41,558 nt of DNA from Ruminococcus flavefaciens (GCA_015067005.1 SVNH01000008.1:77699-119256), one strand, 5' to 3'. Numbered from the stretch's first letter, positions 8,070-16,125 are shown. Numbers and translations: made by a program. The notes: a model not told the origin generated them from the letters alone.

Positions 8070-8306
8070 ACTGAGCTTGTTAATAAAGCAATATATTGAT
8101 AAATAATGGGATTCTAAAGGGGGTTCACCCCTTTAGCAGAGTCCATAGGCGGTGCCTCCGGTGGGGTGTGGGGCAAAGCCCCATATATTGCCTTAGAAGC
8201 GCTCCGCAAAAGGTGAATTCAAAAACAGTCCGGTGGACTGTTTTTGGAGAGGGAACGCCCTGCAAGTGAGGGCGTTCCCTTAAGATGTATATTTTTTTGA
8301 CAGAAT
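8070..8306 (-). mobile_element. Non-coding MITE-like insert, copy C (same ends, different interior)
   Basis: 237 bp without coding capacity. Its left end (GAGCTTGTTAATAAAG from 8073) resembles the right terminal repeat of the inserts at 5843-5994 and 31858-32003. Its right end, read on the minus strand, is ATTCTGTCAAAAAAA, like their left terminal repeat CAGTCTGTCAATAAA. The interior is unrelated and carries several strong hairpins: CTAAAGGGG / CCCCTTTAG near 8114-8135, CAAAAACAGTCC / GGACTGTTTTTG near 8220-8246, and GGGAACGCCCT / AGGGCGTTCCC near 8251-8280. It is flanked by perfect 22-bp direct repeats. Membership in the same family rests on the ends and on the target behaviour. Confidence 0.65.
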
Positions 8307-8328
8307 AAAGAGCGGACTTGCGTCCGCT
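8307..8328 (-). terminator. Terminator hairpin of hydABC (copy 2 of the duplicated hairpin)
   Basis: On the minus strand AGCGGAC-GCAA-GTCCGCT followed by CTTTATT, starting 20 bases after the hydA stop. The identical 22-bp copy at 8048-8069 lies on the far side of the insert. Confidence 0.75.
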
Positions 8329-8348
8329 CCTAAAATACTATTCAACGA

Positions 8349-10097
8349 TCATATCTCGTTAACTTTTCTCTTCACATAAGTTGTGTGGAGAACCTCATGA
8401 GCCTTGTGGCTGCCCGGCTTCTCGAAGAATTCCTCATAAACCTTCTTGACAGCTGGGTTTTCGTGAGACTGTCTGATAGGCATTGACTTATCGAGGTTGT
8501 AGAGGACCTTAGCTCTCTCTTCTCTGATGTCAACGAAGTTTCTTACGCCCATTGGTACCTGTGGCTGACCGCCGCCGTTTACACAGCCGCCAGGACAAGC
8601 CATGATCTCGATGAACTGAGCATCGCACTTGCCTGCTCTGATGTCGTCGAGGATCTTTCTTGCGTTAGCAAGACCGCTTGCAACCTTGACCTTAACATTG
8701 AGGTCGCCGACATTGTAAGCAGCTTCCTTGATTCCCTCAGTACCGCGAACCTCAGCGAGGTCAGTAACAGTTTCACCTGTGAGAGTGTGAACAGCTGTTC
8801 TGAGAGCAGCCTCCATAACACCGCCGGTTGCACCGAAGATAACGCCTGCACCTGTTGAGATTCCGAGCGGATCATCAAACTTCTCCTCAGGAAGTGAATT
8901 GAAGAGGATGCCTGCACGTTCGATCATTCTGCCGAGCTCACGGGTTGTGAGAGCGTAATCAACGTCAGGAACGCCGGCAGCGCTCTGATCGTCTCTGCCG
9001 ATCTCGAACTTCTTAGCAGTACATGGCATAATGGATACCATAACGATATTCTTAGGATCAATGCCCATTTTCTGAGCCCAGTATGTCTTAGCTGTTGCGC
9101 CGAACATCTGCTGTGGTGACTTACAGCTTGAAAGGTGATCGAGAAGATCAGGATAGTAGTGCTCACAGAACTTTACCCATCCTGGTGAACATGAAGTGAT
9201 AAGCGGGAGAGTTCCGCCGTTCTGAACGCGCTCGATGAACTCGTTAGCTTCTTCCATGATAGTAAGGTCAGCAGCGAAATCGGTATCGAATACCTTATCG
9301 AAGCCGAGTCTTCTGAGAGCAGCGACCATTTTGCCCTCAGCGTCTGTACCGATCGGGTTGCCGAAGCACTCAGCAAGACCTGCACGTACAGCAGGAGCAG
9401 TCTGAACGAGAACAGTCTTCTCAGGATCTGCGATAGCTGCGAGAACTTCCTTAGTGTAGTCCTTCTCAGAGAGAGCGCCGACTGGACATACAGCGATACA
9501 CTGACCGCATGATACGCAGCTTGTCTCACCGAGTCCCATATCGAATGCAGAGCCGATATATGTCTTGAAACCACGCTCATTAGCGCCGATAACGCCGATA
9601 CCCTGTGTCTTTGAGCATACTGCTACGCAGCGGCGGCAAAGGATACACTTGTTGTTATCGCGGTACATATGAGCAGCTGAATTATCAACCTCATATTCGT
9701 TCTTTGCGCCATCGTAAACAGAAGCATCCTCAACACCATAGTCCTTAGCGAGCTTCTGGAGTTCGCAGTTGCCGCTTCTTACGCAGGAGAGGCACTTTCT
9801 ATCGTGAGTTGAAAGAATGAGTTCAAGAGTCTTCTTTCTTGATGCGATGACCTTAGGAGAATTTGTGAGGATCTCCATATTGTTTGAGCATGGGTATACA
9901 CAGCCTGCTACGAGACGGAAACCTCTGCCCTCGTTTACCTCAGTAACGCAGATACGGCAAGCGCCGATCTCGTTGATCTCTTTCATATAGCAAAGTGTAG
10001 GAATTTCAAAGCCAGCCTTATGAGCAGCCTCAAGAACAGTGGTGCCCTTAGGTACTTCTAATTCAACACCGTTGATTTTGACAGTAATATTTTCCAT
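8349..10097 (-). CDS. hydA: [FeFe]-hydrogenase catalytic subunit HydA (NAD/ferredoxin-linked type)
   Basis: 582 aa. It catalyses reversible H2 formation at the H-cluster. The order is an N-terminal [2Fe-2S] domain (Cys in PTLCYMKEINEIGACRIC), a His/Cys [4Fe-4S] segment (THDRKCLSCVRSGNCELQ), two [4Fe-4S] sites (CILCRRCVAVC and CVSCGQCIAVC) and the H-cluster domain (about 220-500) with MPCTAKKFE and MACPGGCVNGGGQP. The first H-cluster motif reads TSCSPGW rather than the textbook TSCCPGW (about residue 303). It is the last gene of hydC-hydB-hydA, 14 bases after hydB, which fits the electron-bifurcating trimeric enzyme that uses NADH and reduced ferredoxin together. The start ATG has a GGAGG site upstream. 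Family and complex are secure; bifurcation is inferred from the gene set. Confidence 0.95.
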   Translation of the reverse strand: MENITVKINGVELEVPKGTTVLEAAHKAGFEIPTLCYMKEINEIGACRICVTEVNEGRGFRLVAGCVYPCSNNMEILTNSPKVIASRKKTLELILSTHDRKCLSCVRSGNCELQKLAKDYGVEDASVYDGAKNEYEVDNSAAHMYRDNNKCILCRRCVAVCSKTQGIGVIGANERGFKTYIGSAFDMGLGETSCVSCGQCIAVCPVGALSEKDYTKEVLAAIADPEKTVLVQTAPAVRAGLAECFGNPIGTDAEGKMVAALRRLGFDKVFDTDFAADLTIMEEANEFIERVQNGGTLPLITSCSPGWVKFCEHYYPDLLDHLSSCKSPQQMFGATAKTYWAQKMGIDPKNIVMVSIMPCTAKKFEIGRDDQSAAGVPDVDYALTTRELGRMIERAGILFNSLPEEKFDDPLGISTGAGVIFGATGGVMEAALRTAVHTLTGETVTDLAEVRGTEGIKEAAYNVGDLNVKVKVASGLANARKILDDIRAGKCDAQFIEIMACPGGCVNGGGQPQVPMGVRNFVDIREERAKVLYNLDKSMPIRQSHENPAVKKVYEEFFEKPGSHKAHEVLHTTYVKRKVNEI

Positions 10098-10111
10098 TAG
10101 TATTCCTCCGC

Positions 10112-12010
10112 TTACTTCTTGATGATTGCCTTGAACTTACATGTAGCGATACAAGCACCGCACTTCACGCACTTTGTCTTATCTATCTCCATTGCAGCAA
10201 GCTTCTTGCCGGGAGCGATATAATCAGTTCTTGTGATAGCGGAAGCAGGACACTGCTTAGCGCACATTCCGCAGCCGATACACTTATCCTTTTCGATCTC
10301 GAAGCTGAGAAGATCCTTACATACGCCGGCAGGACACTTCTTATCAACAACGTGAGCGATATACTCATCGCGGAAGCATCTGAGTGTTGAAAGAACAGGG
10401 TTCGGAGCTGTCTGACCAAGTCCGCAGAGGGAGTTAGCCTTGATGTGATAAGCGAGCTCTTCGAGCTTATCAAGGTCTTCGAGAGTACCCTTGCCCTTTG
10501 TGATCTTGTCGAGGATCTCGTACATTCTCTTTGTACCGATACGGCATGGTGTACACTTACCGCATGATTCATCAACAGTGAATTCGAGGAAGAACTTAGC
10601 AATATCGACCATACAGTTATCTTCGTCCATAACGATAAGTCCGCCTGAACCCATCATTGAACCGATACCGATGAGGTTATCATAGTCGATCGGGATATCG
10701 AAGTTTGAAGCATCTATACATCCGCCTGAAGGACCGCCTGTCTGAGCAGCCTTGAACTTCTTTCCGTTCGGGATACCGCCGCCGATCTCTTCGATAACTT
10801 CGCGGAGGGTTGTACCCATAGGAACTTCAACAAGACCTGTATTCTTGATCTTGCCGCCGAGAGCGAATACCTTTGTTCCCTTTGATTTCTCAGTACCCAT
10901 TGATGCGAACCACTCTGCACCATTGAGGATGATCTGAGGGATATTAGCATATGTCTCAACATTGTTGAGGATAGTTGGCTTCTGGAAGAGACCTTTTTCA
11001 GCCGGGAAAGGAGGTCTCGGACGCGGCTCACCGCGGTTGCCTTCGATAGAAGTCATAAGAGCAGTCTCTTCGCCGCAAACGAAAGCGCCTGCGCCAAGAC
11101 GGAGGTCGATGTCGAAGCAGAAATCTGTTCCGAAGATGTTCTTGCCGAGCATACCAGCCTCACGAGCCTGCTTGATAGCGATGTTAAGACGCTCAACAGC
11201 GATCGGGTACTCAGCACGAACGTAGATATAGCCCTGTGTAGCGCCGATAGCGTAACCAGCGATAGACATAGCTTCGAGAACTACGTGCGGATCGCCTTCG
11301 AGAACGGAACGATCCATGAATGCGCCCGGATCTCCCTCGTCAGCGTTACAGCAAACGTACTTCTGGTCAGCGTTAGGAACGATATTTCTTGCAAGCTTCC
11401 ACTTCATACCAGTCGGGAATCCGCCGCCGCCTCTTCCGCGGAGACCGGAATCGAGGATAGTCTGGATAACGTCCTCAGGAGTCATAGTTGTGAGGACCTT
11501 ACCGAGAGCCTCATAGCCCTGTCTGCCTATGTATTCGTTGATATTTTCAGGATTGATAACGCCGCAGTTTCTGAGGGCAACACGGTGCTGCTTCTTATAG
11601 AAAGCAGTATCATCGAGAGCCTTGATGTTATCGCCGTCAACAGTTTCCTCATAGAGGAATTCCTTAACAGGGTTACCGCCGATGAGGTGCTCATCAACGA
11701 TACGCGGGATCTCTTCAACGTTAACGCGTGAATAGAATGAACCCTCAGGATAAACGATCATGATAGGTCCTCTTTCGCAGAGACCGAAGCATCCTGTCTT
11801 TACGATCTGAACTTTATCTGTAAGTCCCTTAGCAGCGAACTCCTTTTCGAGCTCCTCGATGATCTTCGGAGAACCGGAAGAAGTACATCCTGTACCGCCG
11901 CACACGAGGACGTGTCTTTCATATTTTGAAGAAGCATTGCCGTGTGTTCTGAGGGCTACCTCACCAGCCATGCTGTCTCTGATAACCTTGAGTTCTTCAA
12001 GAGTTTTCAT
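10112..12010 (-). CDS. hydB: Hydrogenase flavoprotein subunit HydB (NuoF-like)
   Basis: 632 aa. It is the NADH- and FMN-binding subunit of the HydABC hydrogenase. An N-terminal thioredoxin-like [2Fe-2S] domain (VCGGTGCTSSGSP, then KTGCFGLCERGP) precedes the NuoF core with the glycine-rich SGLRGRGGGGFPTGMKW and CNADEGDPGAFMDR segments that bind NADH and FMN. CGKCTPCRIGTKRM (about residue 480) supplies a [4Fe-4S] site. The C-terminus carries two ferredoxin sites (CIGCGMCAKQCP and CVKCGACIATC). That architecture separates it from complex I NuoF. A GGAGG-like site (TTAGGAGGTTAA) precedes the ATG. Confidence 0.95.
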   Translation of the reverse strand: MKTLEELKVIRDSMAGEVALRTHGNASSKYERHVLVCGGTGCTSSGSPKIIEELEKEFAAKGLTDKVQIVKTGCFGLCERGPIMIVYPEGSFYSRVNVEEIPRIVDEHLIGGNPVKEFLYEETVDGDNIKALDDTAFYKKQHRVALRNCGVINPENINEYIGRQGYEALGKVLTTMTPEDVIQTILDSGLRGRGGGGFPTGMKWKLARNIVPNADQKYVCCNADEGDPGAFMDRSVLEGDPHVVLEAMSIAGYAIGATQGYIYVRAEYPIAVERLNIAIKQAREAGMLGKNIFGTDFCFDIDLRLGAGAFVCGEETALMTSIEGNRGEPRPRPPFPAEKGLFQKPTILNNVETYANIPQIILNGAEWFASMGTEKSKGTKVFALGGKIKNTGLVEVPMGTTLREVIEEIGGGIPNGKKFKAAQTGGPSGGCIDASNFDIPIDYDNLIGIGSMMGSGGLIVMDEDNCMVDIAKFFLEFTVDESCGKCTPCRIGTKRMYEILDKITKGKGTLEDLDKLEELAYHIKANSLCGLGQTAPNPVLSTLRCFRDEYIAHVVDKKCPAGVCKDLLSFEIEKDKCIGCGMCAKQCPASAITRTDYIAPGKKLAAMEIDKTKCVKCGACIATCKFKAIIKK

Positions 12011-12041
12011 AAATTAACCTCCTAAGTGATATTATGTTGGA

Positions 12042-12536
12042 TCAAGCGTATTTAGCGATGATCTTGTCTACATCGTCGACTGTGAGACGGCCGTAAACGT
12101 CCTCATTAACTGTGAGAACAGGTGCAAGACCGCAAGCGCCTATGCAGCGGCAAGCGTCGAGCGAGAATTTACCGTCAGCAGTACATTCGCCGCCGCCGAT
12201 GCCAAGCTTTTCCTGAAGCTTGTTGTAAATATCACCGGAGCCTTTAACATAGCAGGCTGTACCAAGACAGACTGAGATTGTATATTCACCCTTCGGATAG
12301 AGTGAGAACTGTGCATAAAAAGTTACAACACCGTAGATCTTTTCAAGCGGGATACCGGTATTGTCAGAAATGATGGTCTGAACTTCGATAGGAAGATAGC
12401 CGTAGATCTCCTGAGCTTTCTGGAGAATCGGCATTAAAGCGCCCTTATCGTCCTTCTTCTCTTCGATGACCTTGAGAAGCTGCGCCTCCTGTTCAGGAGT
12501 ACCCTTGAAGGGAACAGTTGATTTAGCTGAATTCAT
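12042..12536 (-). CDS. hydC: Hydrogenase [2Fe-2S] subunit HydC (NuoE-like)
   Basis: 164 aa thioredoxin-like [2Fe-2S] protein, first gene of the hydrogenase operon. The start is the ATG at 12536 (MNSAKSTVPF), because AAGGAGG lies 8 bases upstream; the longer in-frame extension has no ribosome site. The four cluster cysteines are in SVCLGTACYVKGSG and DACRCIGACGLAP. It hands electrons between the flavin subunit and the rest of the complex. Length and motifs are typical of the NuoE/HydC family. Confidence 0.95.
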   Translation of the reverse strand: MNSAKSTVPFKGTPEQEAQLLKVIEEKKDDKGALMPILQKAQEIYGYLPIEVQTIISDNTGIPLEKIYGVVTFYAQFSLYPKGEYTISVCLGTACYVKGSGDIYNKLQEKLGIGGGECTADGKFSLDACRCIGACGLAPVLTVNEDVYGRLTVDDVDKIIAKYA

Positions 12537-12638
12537 TAAATGAACCTCCTTGTATTTAGCTGTGAAAAATGTAACAATGAGCCTTATGGCTATACATTCC
12601 CGAAACAGGAACATATCACATCCCACATATCATAATGT

Positions 12639-12644
12639 ATTATA
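12639..12644 (-). promoter_or_regulatory. Extended -10 promoter of hydCBA
   Basis: On the minus strand TGCTATAAT, an extended -10 with a perfect TATAAT, about 103 bases upstream of the hydC start. No good -35 is visible at the usual distance. The A/T-rich leader to hydC has no obvious riboswitch. Confidence 0.6.
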
Positions 12645-12756
12645 GCATATATAAAAGAAAAATTCCATATCTTATTTGACCTAAATAACTATCCCTTTTT
12701 TGTCGATTTTGCACAGTTTTCACATACCAAGATTTTACACACTAACAAAATTGGGC

Positions 12757-12787
12757 TAACCGCGGTTAACAAAACTCCGGTTTTGTT
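12757..12787. promoter_or_regulatory. Adjacent palindromes between hydC and a divergent gene (possible operator)
   Basis: TAACCGCGGTTA (12757-12768) is a perfect 12-bp palindrome. It abuts AACAAAAC-TCCG-GTTTTGTT (12768-12787), a perfect 8-bp stem. They sit between the hydC promoter and the divergent promoter at 12839-12867. TTGTTAA on the minus strand resembles half of a Rex site, but the second half and the spacing do not fit. A regulator site or a small hairpin are both possible. Confidence 0.4.
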
Positions 12788-12838
12788 TCTCAGATGCAAC
12801 AGCATACAGACATTCTTTCTAATAAAACGTATTTCATA

Positions 12839-12867
12839 TTGACCAAGTGAGTGCTTTATGTTATAAT
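12839..12867 (+). promoter_or_regulatory. Promoter of the 12909 membrane protein gene
   Basis: TTGACC (12839-12844), 17-base spacer, TATAAT (12862-12867), 41 bases upstream of the ATG. Confidence 0.85.
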
Positions 12868-12908
12868 AGTATAAAAATCATTATAAAAGATTTATAGGAG
12901 GCAGACAA

Positions 12909-13568
12909 ATGTTTGACAAAAGCATATACGCCCGGCATCTCAGCACTCTCAGGAGCTGCCGCAAAAAATACAATATCATATTCTTCTATTCGATAGCATC
13001 GAGCATGATGATGCTGCTTTACGGTTTCCTGAATCTGGTGAGCATCAGCCCTGATATGTATATACTGAAAATGACCGAAAACAACAGCAATCTTCTGTCG
13101 CCGAACTATTTTGTGCTATTTATTGATTCAGTGATAGTCGCTCCCCTCGCCCTCTACTTCGGGCTGAGAGTATCTATCAGCCAGCACGACCTCTCGGCTT
13201 TACTGAATATCCTGCTGCTGACAAGCAATCTTATACTGTTCTTTGTAAATCGGGACTGGGACTTCTTCCACCGCGTACCGATAACCTTCGCCTTTTATGC
13301 GCTATTCTGTGTTACAGGCATATTCTTCTCAGTGCTCGGACTAAAGACCAATTTCCGCTATCACTGGCTCGAAGAACAGGACGGCTTCCCGCATTTCAGT
13401 GAGCATCTCGCAGAATACGAGATGTACGGCAGGAACTGGGACAAATACAATCCGTACATCGCAGAGAGCGAACGCCGCAGCAAAAACGCTCAGGATCATA
13501 TGGACGAGCTCCCGCAGCTCTCACCCGAACAGCCGGACAAGCCGCAAAGCAATTCCACAAAAGATTGA
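12909..13568 (+). CDS. Uncharacterised four-helix membrane protein
   Basis: 219 aa, family not recognised. Four hydrophobic segments are visible: about 24-46 (IIFFYSIASSMMMLLYGFLNLVS), 70-92 (FVLFIDSVIVAPLALYFGL), 98-117 (LSALLNILLLTSNLILFFV) and 124-148 (PITFAFYALFCVTGIFFSVLGL). They are followed by a ~70-residue polar C-terminal tail rich in charged residues, Gln and Pro. ATAGGAGG precedes the ATG and a consensus promoter lies upstream. It is monocistronic, with its own terminator at 13594-13620. Confidence 0.8.
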   Translation: MFDKSIYARHLSTLRSCRKKYNIIFFYSIASSMMMLLYGFLNLVSISPDMYILKMTENNSNLLSPNYFVLFIDSVIVAPLALYFGLRVSISQHDLSALLNILLLTSNLILFFVNRDWDFFHRVPITFAFYALFCVTGIFFSVLGLKTNFRYHWLEEQDGFPHFSEHLAEYEMYGRNWDKYNPYIAESERRSKNAQDHMDELPQLSPEQPDKPQSNSTKD

Positions 13569-13593
13569 ACTATAATTTATGTGTATTTGTTTG

Positions 13594-13620
13594 TAGTCTC
13601 TGTACACTGTACAGAGACTA
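13594..13620 (+). terminator. Terminator of the 12909 gene
   Basis: Perfect 12-bp stem TAGTCTCTGTAC / GTACAGAGACTA with a 3-base loop, followed by CTTTAATT, 25 bases after the stop. Confidence 0.8.
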
Positions 13621-13677
13621 CTTTAATTATCAATACATATTTACAAAAAATTCACATTCCAAGCTGCTCATATTTTA

Positions 13678-13706
13678 TTGACAAATCACGGCGATTATTG
13701 TATATT
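13678..13706 (+). promoter_or_regulatory. Promoter of the DUF4250-dockerin gene pair
   Basis: TTGACA (13678-13683), 17-base spacer, TATATT (13701-13706). It lies about 90 bases upstream of the DUF4250 ATG at 13796. Confidence 0.8.
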
Positions 13707-13795
13707 TATCTTGTATCATAACGTATCCGCCGGCTTAGCATCTCAGGTGTACTGCACTGCCCCTGTTCCTGCGGTCTGACGGTAAGGAGGAAATC

Positions 13796-13972
13796 ATGAA
13801 TCTGCCAAATGATCCGGCTATTCTTTTAAGCTATGTAAACACAAAGCTGAGAGACGACTTCCCTTGTCTCGACGAACTATGCAACTCTCTCTGCGTTTCC
13901 AAAGAACAGATAGAATCCAGATTATCGTCTATCGGTTACGTTTACGATCCGGAAAAAAACTGCTTCCGCTGA
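13796..13972 (+). CDS. DUF4250 domain small protein
   Basis: 58 aa. It starts MNLPNDPAILLSYVNTKLRD and continues through DELCNSLCVSKEQIESRLSSIGYVYD. This matches the DUF4250 family, common in Clostridia: a short helical protein with a possible winged-helix-like core. Its function is unknown. A strong AAGGAGG site lies 6 bases before the ATG and a consensus promoter lies upstream. The dockerin gene begins 41 bases after its stop, so the two are likely co-transcribed. Confidence 0.88.
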   Translation: MNLPNDPAILLSYVNTKLRDDFPCLDELCNSLCVSKEQIESRLSSIGYVYDPEKNCFR

Positions 13973-14013
13973 GCTATCTTCCGCGGAAAGCCCAACCAAA
14001 ACGGGAGGAAAAC

Positions 14014-15339
14014 ATGAATCTATTTTTCAAACGCGCAGCCTCAGCACTTATGGGTGCAGTTCTGGCTGTGTCTGTACTGCCCGCCGCTAATGTCTCAGCG
14101 GTCAGCGATGATACCGTTTCTGAGGTCGTCGTTACCTTCGATATAAGCGAAGAGGGCGTTTCTATCGCAGAAAATGATGACGGAACTATCCCCGAACTTG
14201 CCGATATATCCGGTAAAGTCGGAAGCTCACTGAAAGTTCCGAAGGTACAGCTCGTAAAAGAAGGCTGTATTTTCAACGGCTGGACTGATGACGGTATCAG
14301 AGGCTTGGCACCCGGCGAGGTATTCCAGTTCCCGGATGCTGAAACTACTGTATTGAAGCCAGTGTTCTCGATCGAAGGCGATAAGAATTTCCACAAGGTC
14401 GAGTATCAGGTAGAATTAGAGGGAAAGGTCTACGGAAAGACCGAGAAGCCGCGTAATAACTACGGAACCCCGGGCGATTTCATGACAGTATCTACCATGC
14501 TCATGAGCAACGATAAGTACAAGCTGTTCGATTACTTCATCGACGGAACTTATCTCCTCGAACGCGGAAGACACTTCGTTATGCCCGACCGCGATGTCAT
14601 CGTAACTCCGAACTGGAAAAAAATGTATAACCTGACCTATACTGCCGGCGATGTAGACAGAATCGTAGGCGCCGAGAATATGTACTATACGGCTATGGAA
14701 ACAGACGGTGTCAACCTCCAGAAGTCCGACCGCTTCTCCAGACTCGGCTTCAGGATAACAGGCTGGCGCAGCAGTCACGATGACCAGATATATCCGCCGG
14801 AGCTTCAGTATACTATGCCTTCGGAAGACGTTACTATGTACGCTGTATGGACTCCTATAAACTATCACTTCATCTTCAGATCTTACGATGATACTGAATG
14901 CGCCCATATCACTGCCAAAACCGATACCTCTTTCATCGTGCCGGAATGCACCGTAATCAAGCCCGGCTATAAGTTCGGCGGCTGGGACATCGAGGGCACT
15001 GTTTATCAGCCCGGTGATGAATTCTTCGTTGAGGGCGTTATAATCGGTCTCGGATACACAATCCATCCTGTATGGCTCAAGGACGATGAACCAAGCACTT
15101 CCTCGGATGTTACGCTCGCCGGAGATGCAAATCTCGATAATGTCGTAGATATGTCCGATTCCGTAATGGTTATGCAGGCATATCTTAACCCCGAAAAATA
15201 CGGCGAAAACGGCTCCAGCGATGACCACATTGATCCGCTGGGACTTAAAAACGCCGATGTTGACGGCAAGAACGGCGTAGATCTCAACGATGCACTTCTC
15301 ATCCAGAAGTACGCTCTCAAGATCATAACAAAGTTCTGA
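14014..15339 (+). CDS. Secreted dockerin protein with InlB-type beta repeats
   Basis: 441 aa from the ATG at 14014 (GGGAGG upstream); a longer in-frame start is rejected because it would hide the signal peptide. A signal peptide (about 1-30, ending ANVSA) is followed by several Listeria-Bacteroides/InlB B-type repeats recognisable by GYKFGGWDIEG-like and MYAVWTP-like segments. A C-terminal type I dockerin (about 367-441) has two calcium loops, GDANLDNVVDMSDSVMVMQ and ADVDGKNGVDLNDALLIQK, separated by a longer linker. Dockerins plug enzymes into cohesins of cellulosome-like complexes; this cargo has no visible catalytic domain and looks structural or adhesive. Confidence 0.88.
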   Translation: MNLFFKRAASALMGAVLAVSVLPAANVSAVSDDTVSEVVVTFDISEEGVSIAENDDGTIPELADISGKVGSSLKVPKVQLVKEGCIFNGWTDDGIRGLAPGEVFQFPDAETTVLKPVFSIEGDKNFHKVEYQVELEGKVYGKTEKPRNNYGTPGDFMTVSTMLMSNDKYKLFDYFIDGTYLLERGRHFVMPDRDVIVTPNWKKMYNLTYTAGDVDRIVGAENMYYTAMETDGVNLQKSDRFSRLGFRITGWRSSHDDQIYPPELQYTMPSEDVTMYAVWTPINYHFIFRSYDDTECAHITAKTDTSFIVPECTVIKPGYKFGGWDIEGTVYQPGDEFFVEGVIIGLGYTIHPVWLKDDEPSTSSDVTLAGDANLDNVVDMSDSVMVMQAYLNPEKYGENGSSDDHIDPLGLKNADVDGKNGVDLNDALLIQKYALKIITKF

Positions 15340-15344
15340 TGCAA

Positions 15345-15371
15345 AAAGGGTGTGATAATATCACACCCTTT
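15345..15371 (+). terminator. Terminator of the 14014 dockerin gene
   Basis: AAAGGGTGTGATA / TATCACACCCTTT, a perfect 13-bp stem with a one-base gap at the centre, 5 bases after the stop. It is followed directly by CAGTCTGTCA instead of a T-run. Confidence 0.75.
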
Positions 15372-15550
15372 CAGTCTGTCAAAAAAACTTCATTTCAATA
15401 AAAAGTATTATCGGGCGCATTCTGTGCGCTTCCCTTTACGGAAAAAGCGGGCTGCCGAGCCGTAATCTTGCGTTACGTATTCGGTAGCCCACGAAACTGC
15501 CCGAGGGGGCTCCCCTCCGTGCGCCCGTGTTTTATTTCACATAGCAGCTA
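15372..15550. repeat. Possible one-ended relative of the terminator-linked inserts
   Basis: Directly after the terminator stem, CAGTCTGTCAAAAAAACTTCATTTC resembles the left end of the inserts at 5843 and 31858 (CAGTCTGTCAATAAACC...ATTTC). The rest of the gap holds a large imperfect hairpin (GGGCTGCCGAGCC... pairing with ...TTCGGTAGCCC, about 15450-15493) and GCCCGAGGGGGCTCCCCTC, similar to GC-rich motifs at 30725-30743 and 41445-41463. No second end and no second hairpin copy are present. It is either a decayed copy or a chance match at the end. Confidence 0.4.
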
Positions 15551-15555
15551 CCTTT

Positions 15556-16125
15556 TTATATCACGCCAAGACCTTCAAGAAGAAGCTTCGTACCGATCAG
15601 GATAAGTATAACTCCGCCTGCAAAAGCCGCCTTGCGCTCATATTTGCTTCCGAATTTGTGTCCTATCCACACTCCTATGAGTGAAAGTACGAACGTAATA
15701 ACGCCGATAGAGGTAACCGCCAGCAGCAGATTAACCTCTTCCGCCACGAAAACTATACCTACCGCAAGAGCGTCTATACTCGTTGCGATCGCAAGCACGA
15801 ACAGCTCACTGATAACAAGCTTGTATTCCTTGCCGCCTTCGTCCTCATCCTTTTCAAAAACAGCTTCAAGTGCCATTTTACCGCCTATGACAGCAAGAAG
15901 TCCGAACGACACCCAATGGCTCACAGAGGTAATGTAATCCGCGAACCTGCTTCCGAGGAAATAGCCTATCAGCGGCATAACCCCCTGAAAAACGCCGAAA
16001 AACATCGCGGTAATCACAGCACCTCTGGTGTTTATTTTTTTCATTGTAAGACCTTTGCATACAGACACCGAAAATGCGTCCATAGCAAGACCTATCGAGA
16101 TCAGAATTATTCCTGTAATATCCAA
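15556..16125 (-). CDS. mntP: Manganese efflux pump MntP
   Basis: 189 aa with six predicted helices in two threefold repeats. The family motifs are GLAMDAFSVSVCKGL near the N-terminus and ATSIDALAVGIVF in the second half, each placing an Asp in a membrane helix for metal passage. A charged loop (EKDEDEGGKEYK) lies between the halves. Members export Mn2+. It stands alone, separated from yebC by hairpins; no yybP-ykoY Mn riboswitch is evident in the short upstream gap (16126-16248). Confidence 0.92.
   Translation of the reverse strand: MDITGIILISIGLAMDAFSVSVCKGLTMKKINTRGAVITAMFFGVFQGVMPLIGYFLGSRFADYITSVSHWVSFGLLAVIGGKMALEAVFEKDEDEGGKEYKLVISELFVLAIATSIDALAVGIVFVAEEVNLLLAVTSIGVITFVLSLIGVWIGHKFGSKYERKAAFAGGVILILIGTKLLLEGLGVI

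Noticed and set aside
12751..12787. A Rex operator upstream of hydC
   Set aside because: Only one half (TTGTTAA) fits; the second half and the spacing differ from TTGTTAANNNNTTAACAA. It is kept only as a palindrome.
14416..15228. 270-codon minus-strand frame opposite the dockerin gene
   Set aside because: The plus strand encodes a signal peptide, repeats and a dockerin; the opposite frame has no features.
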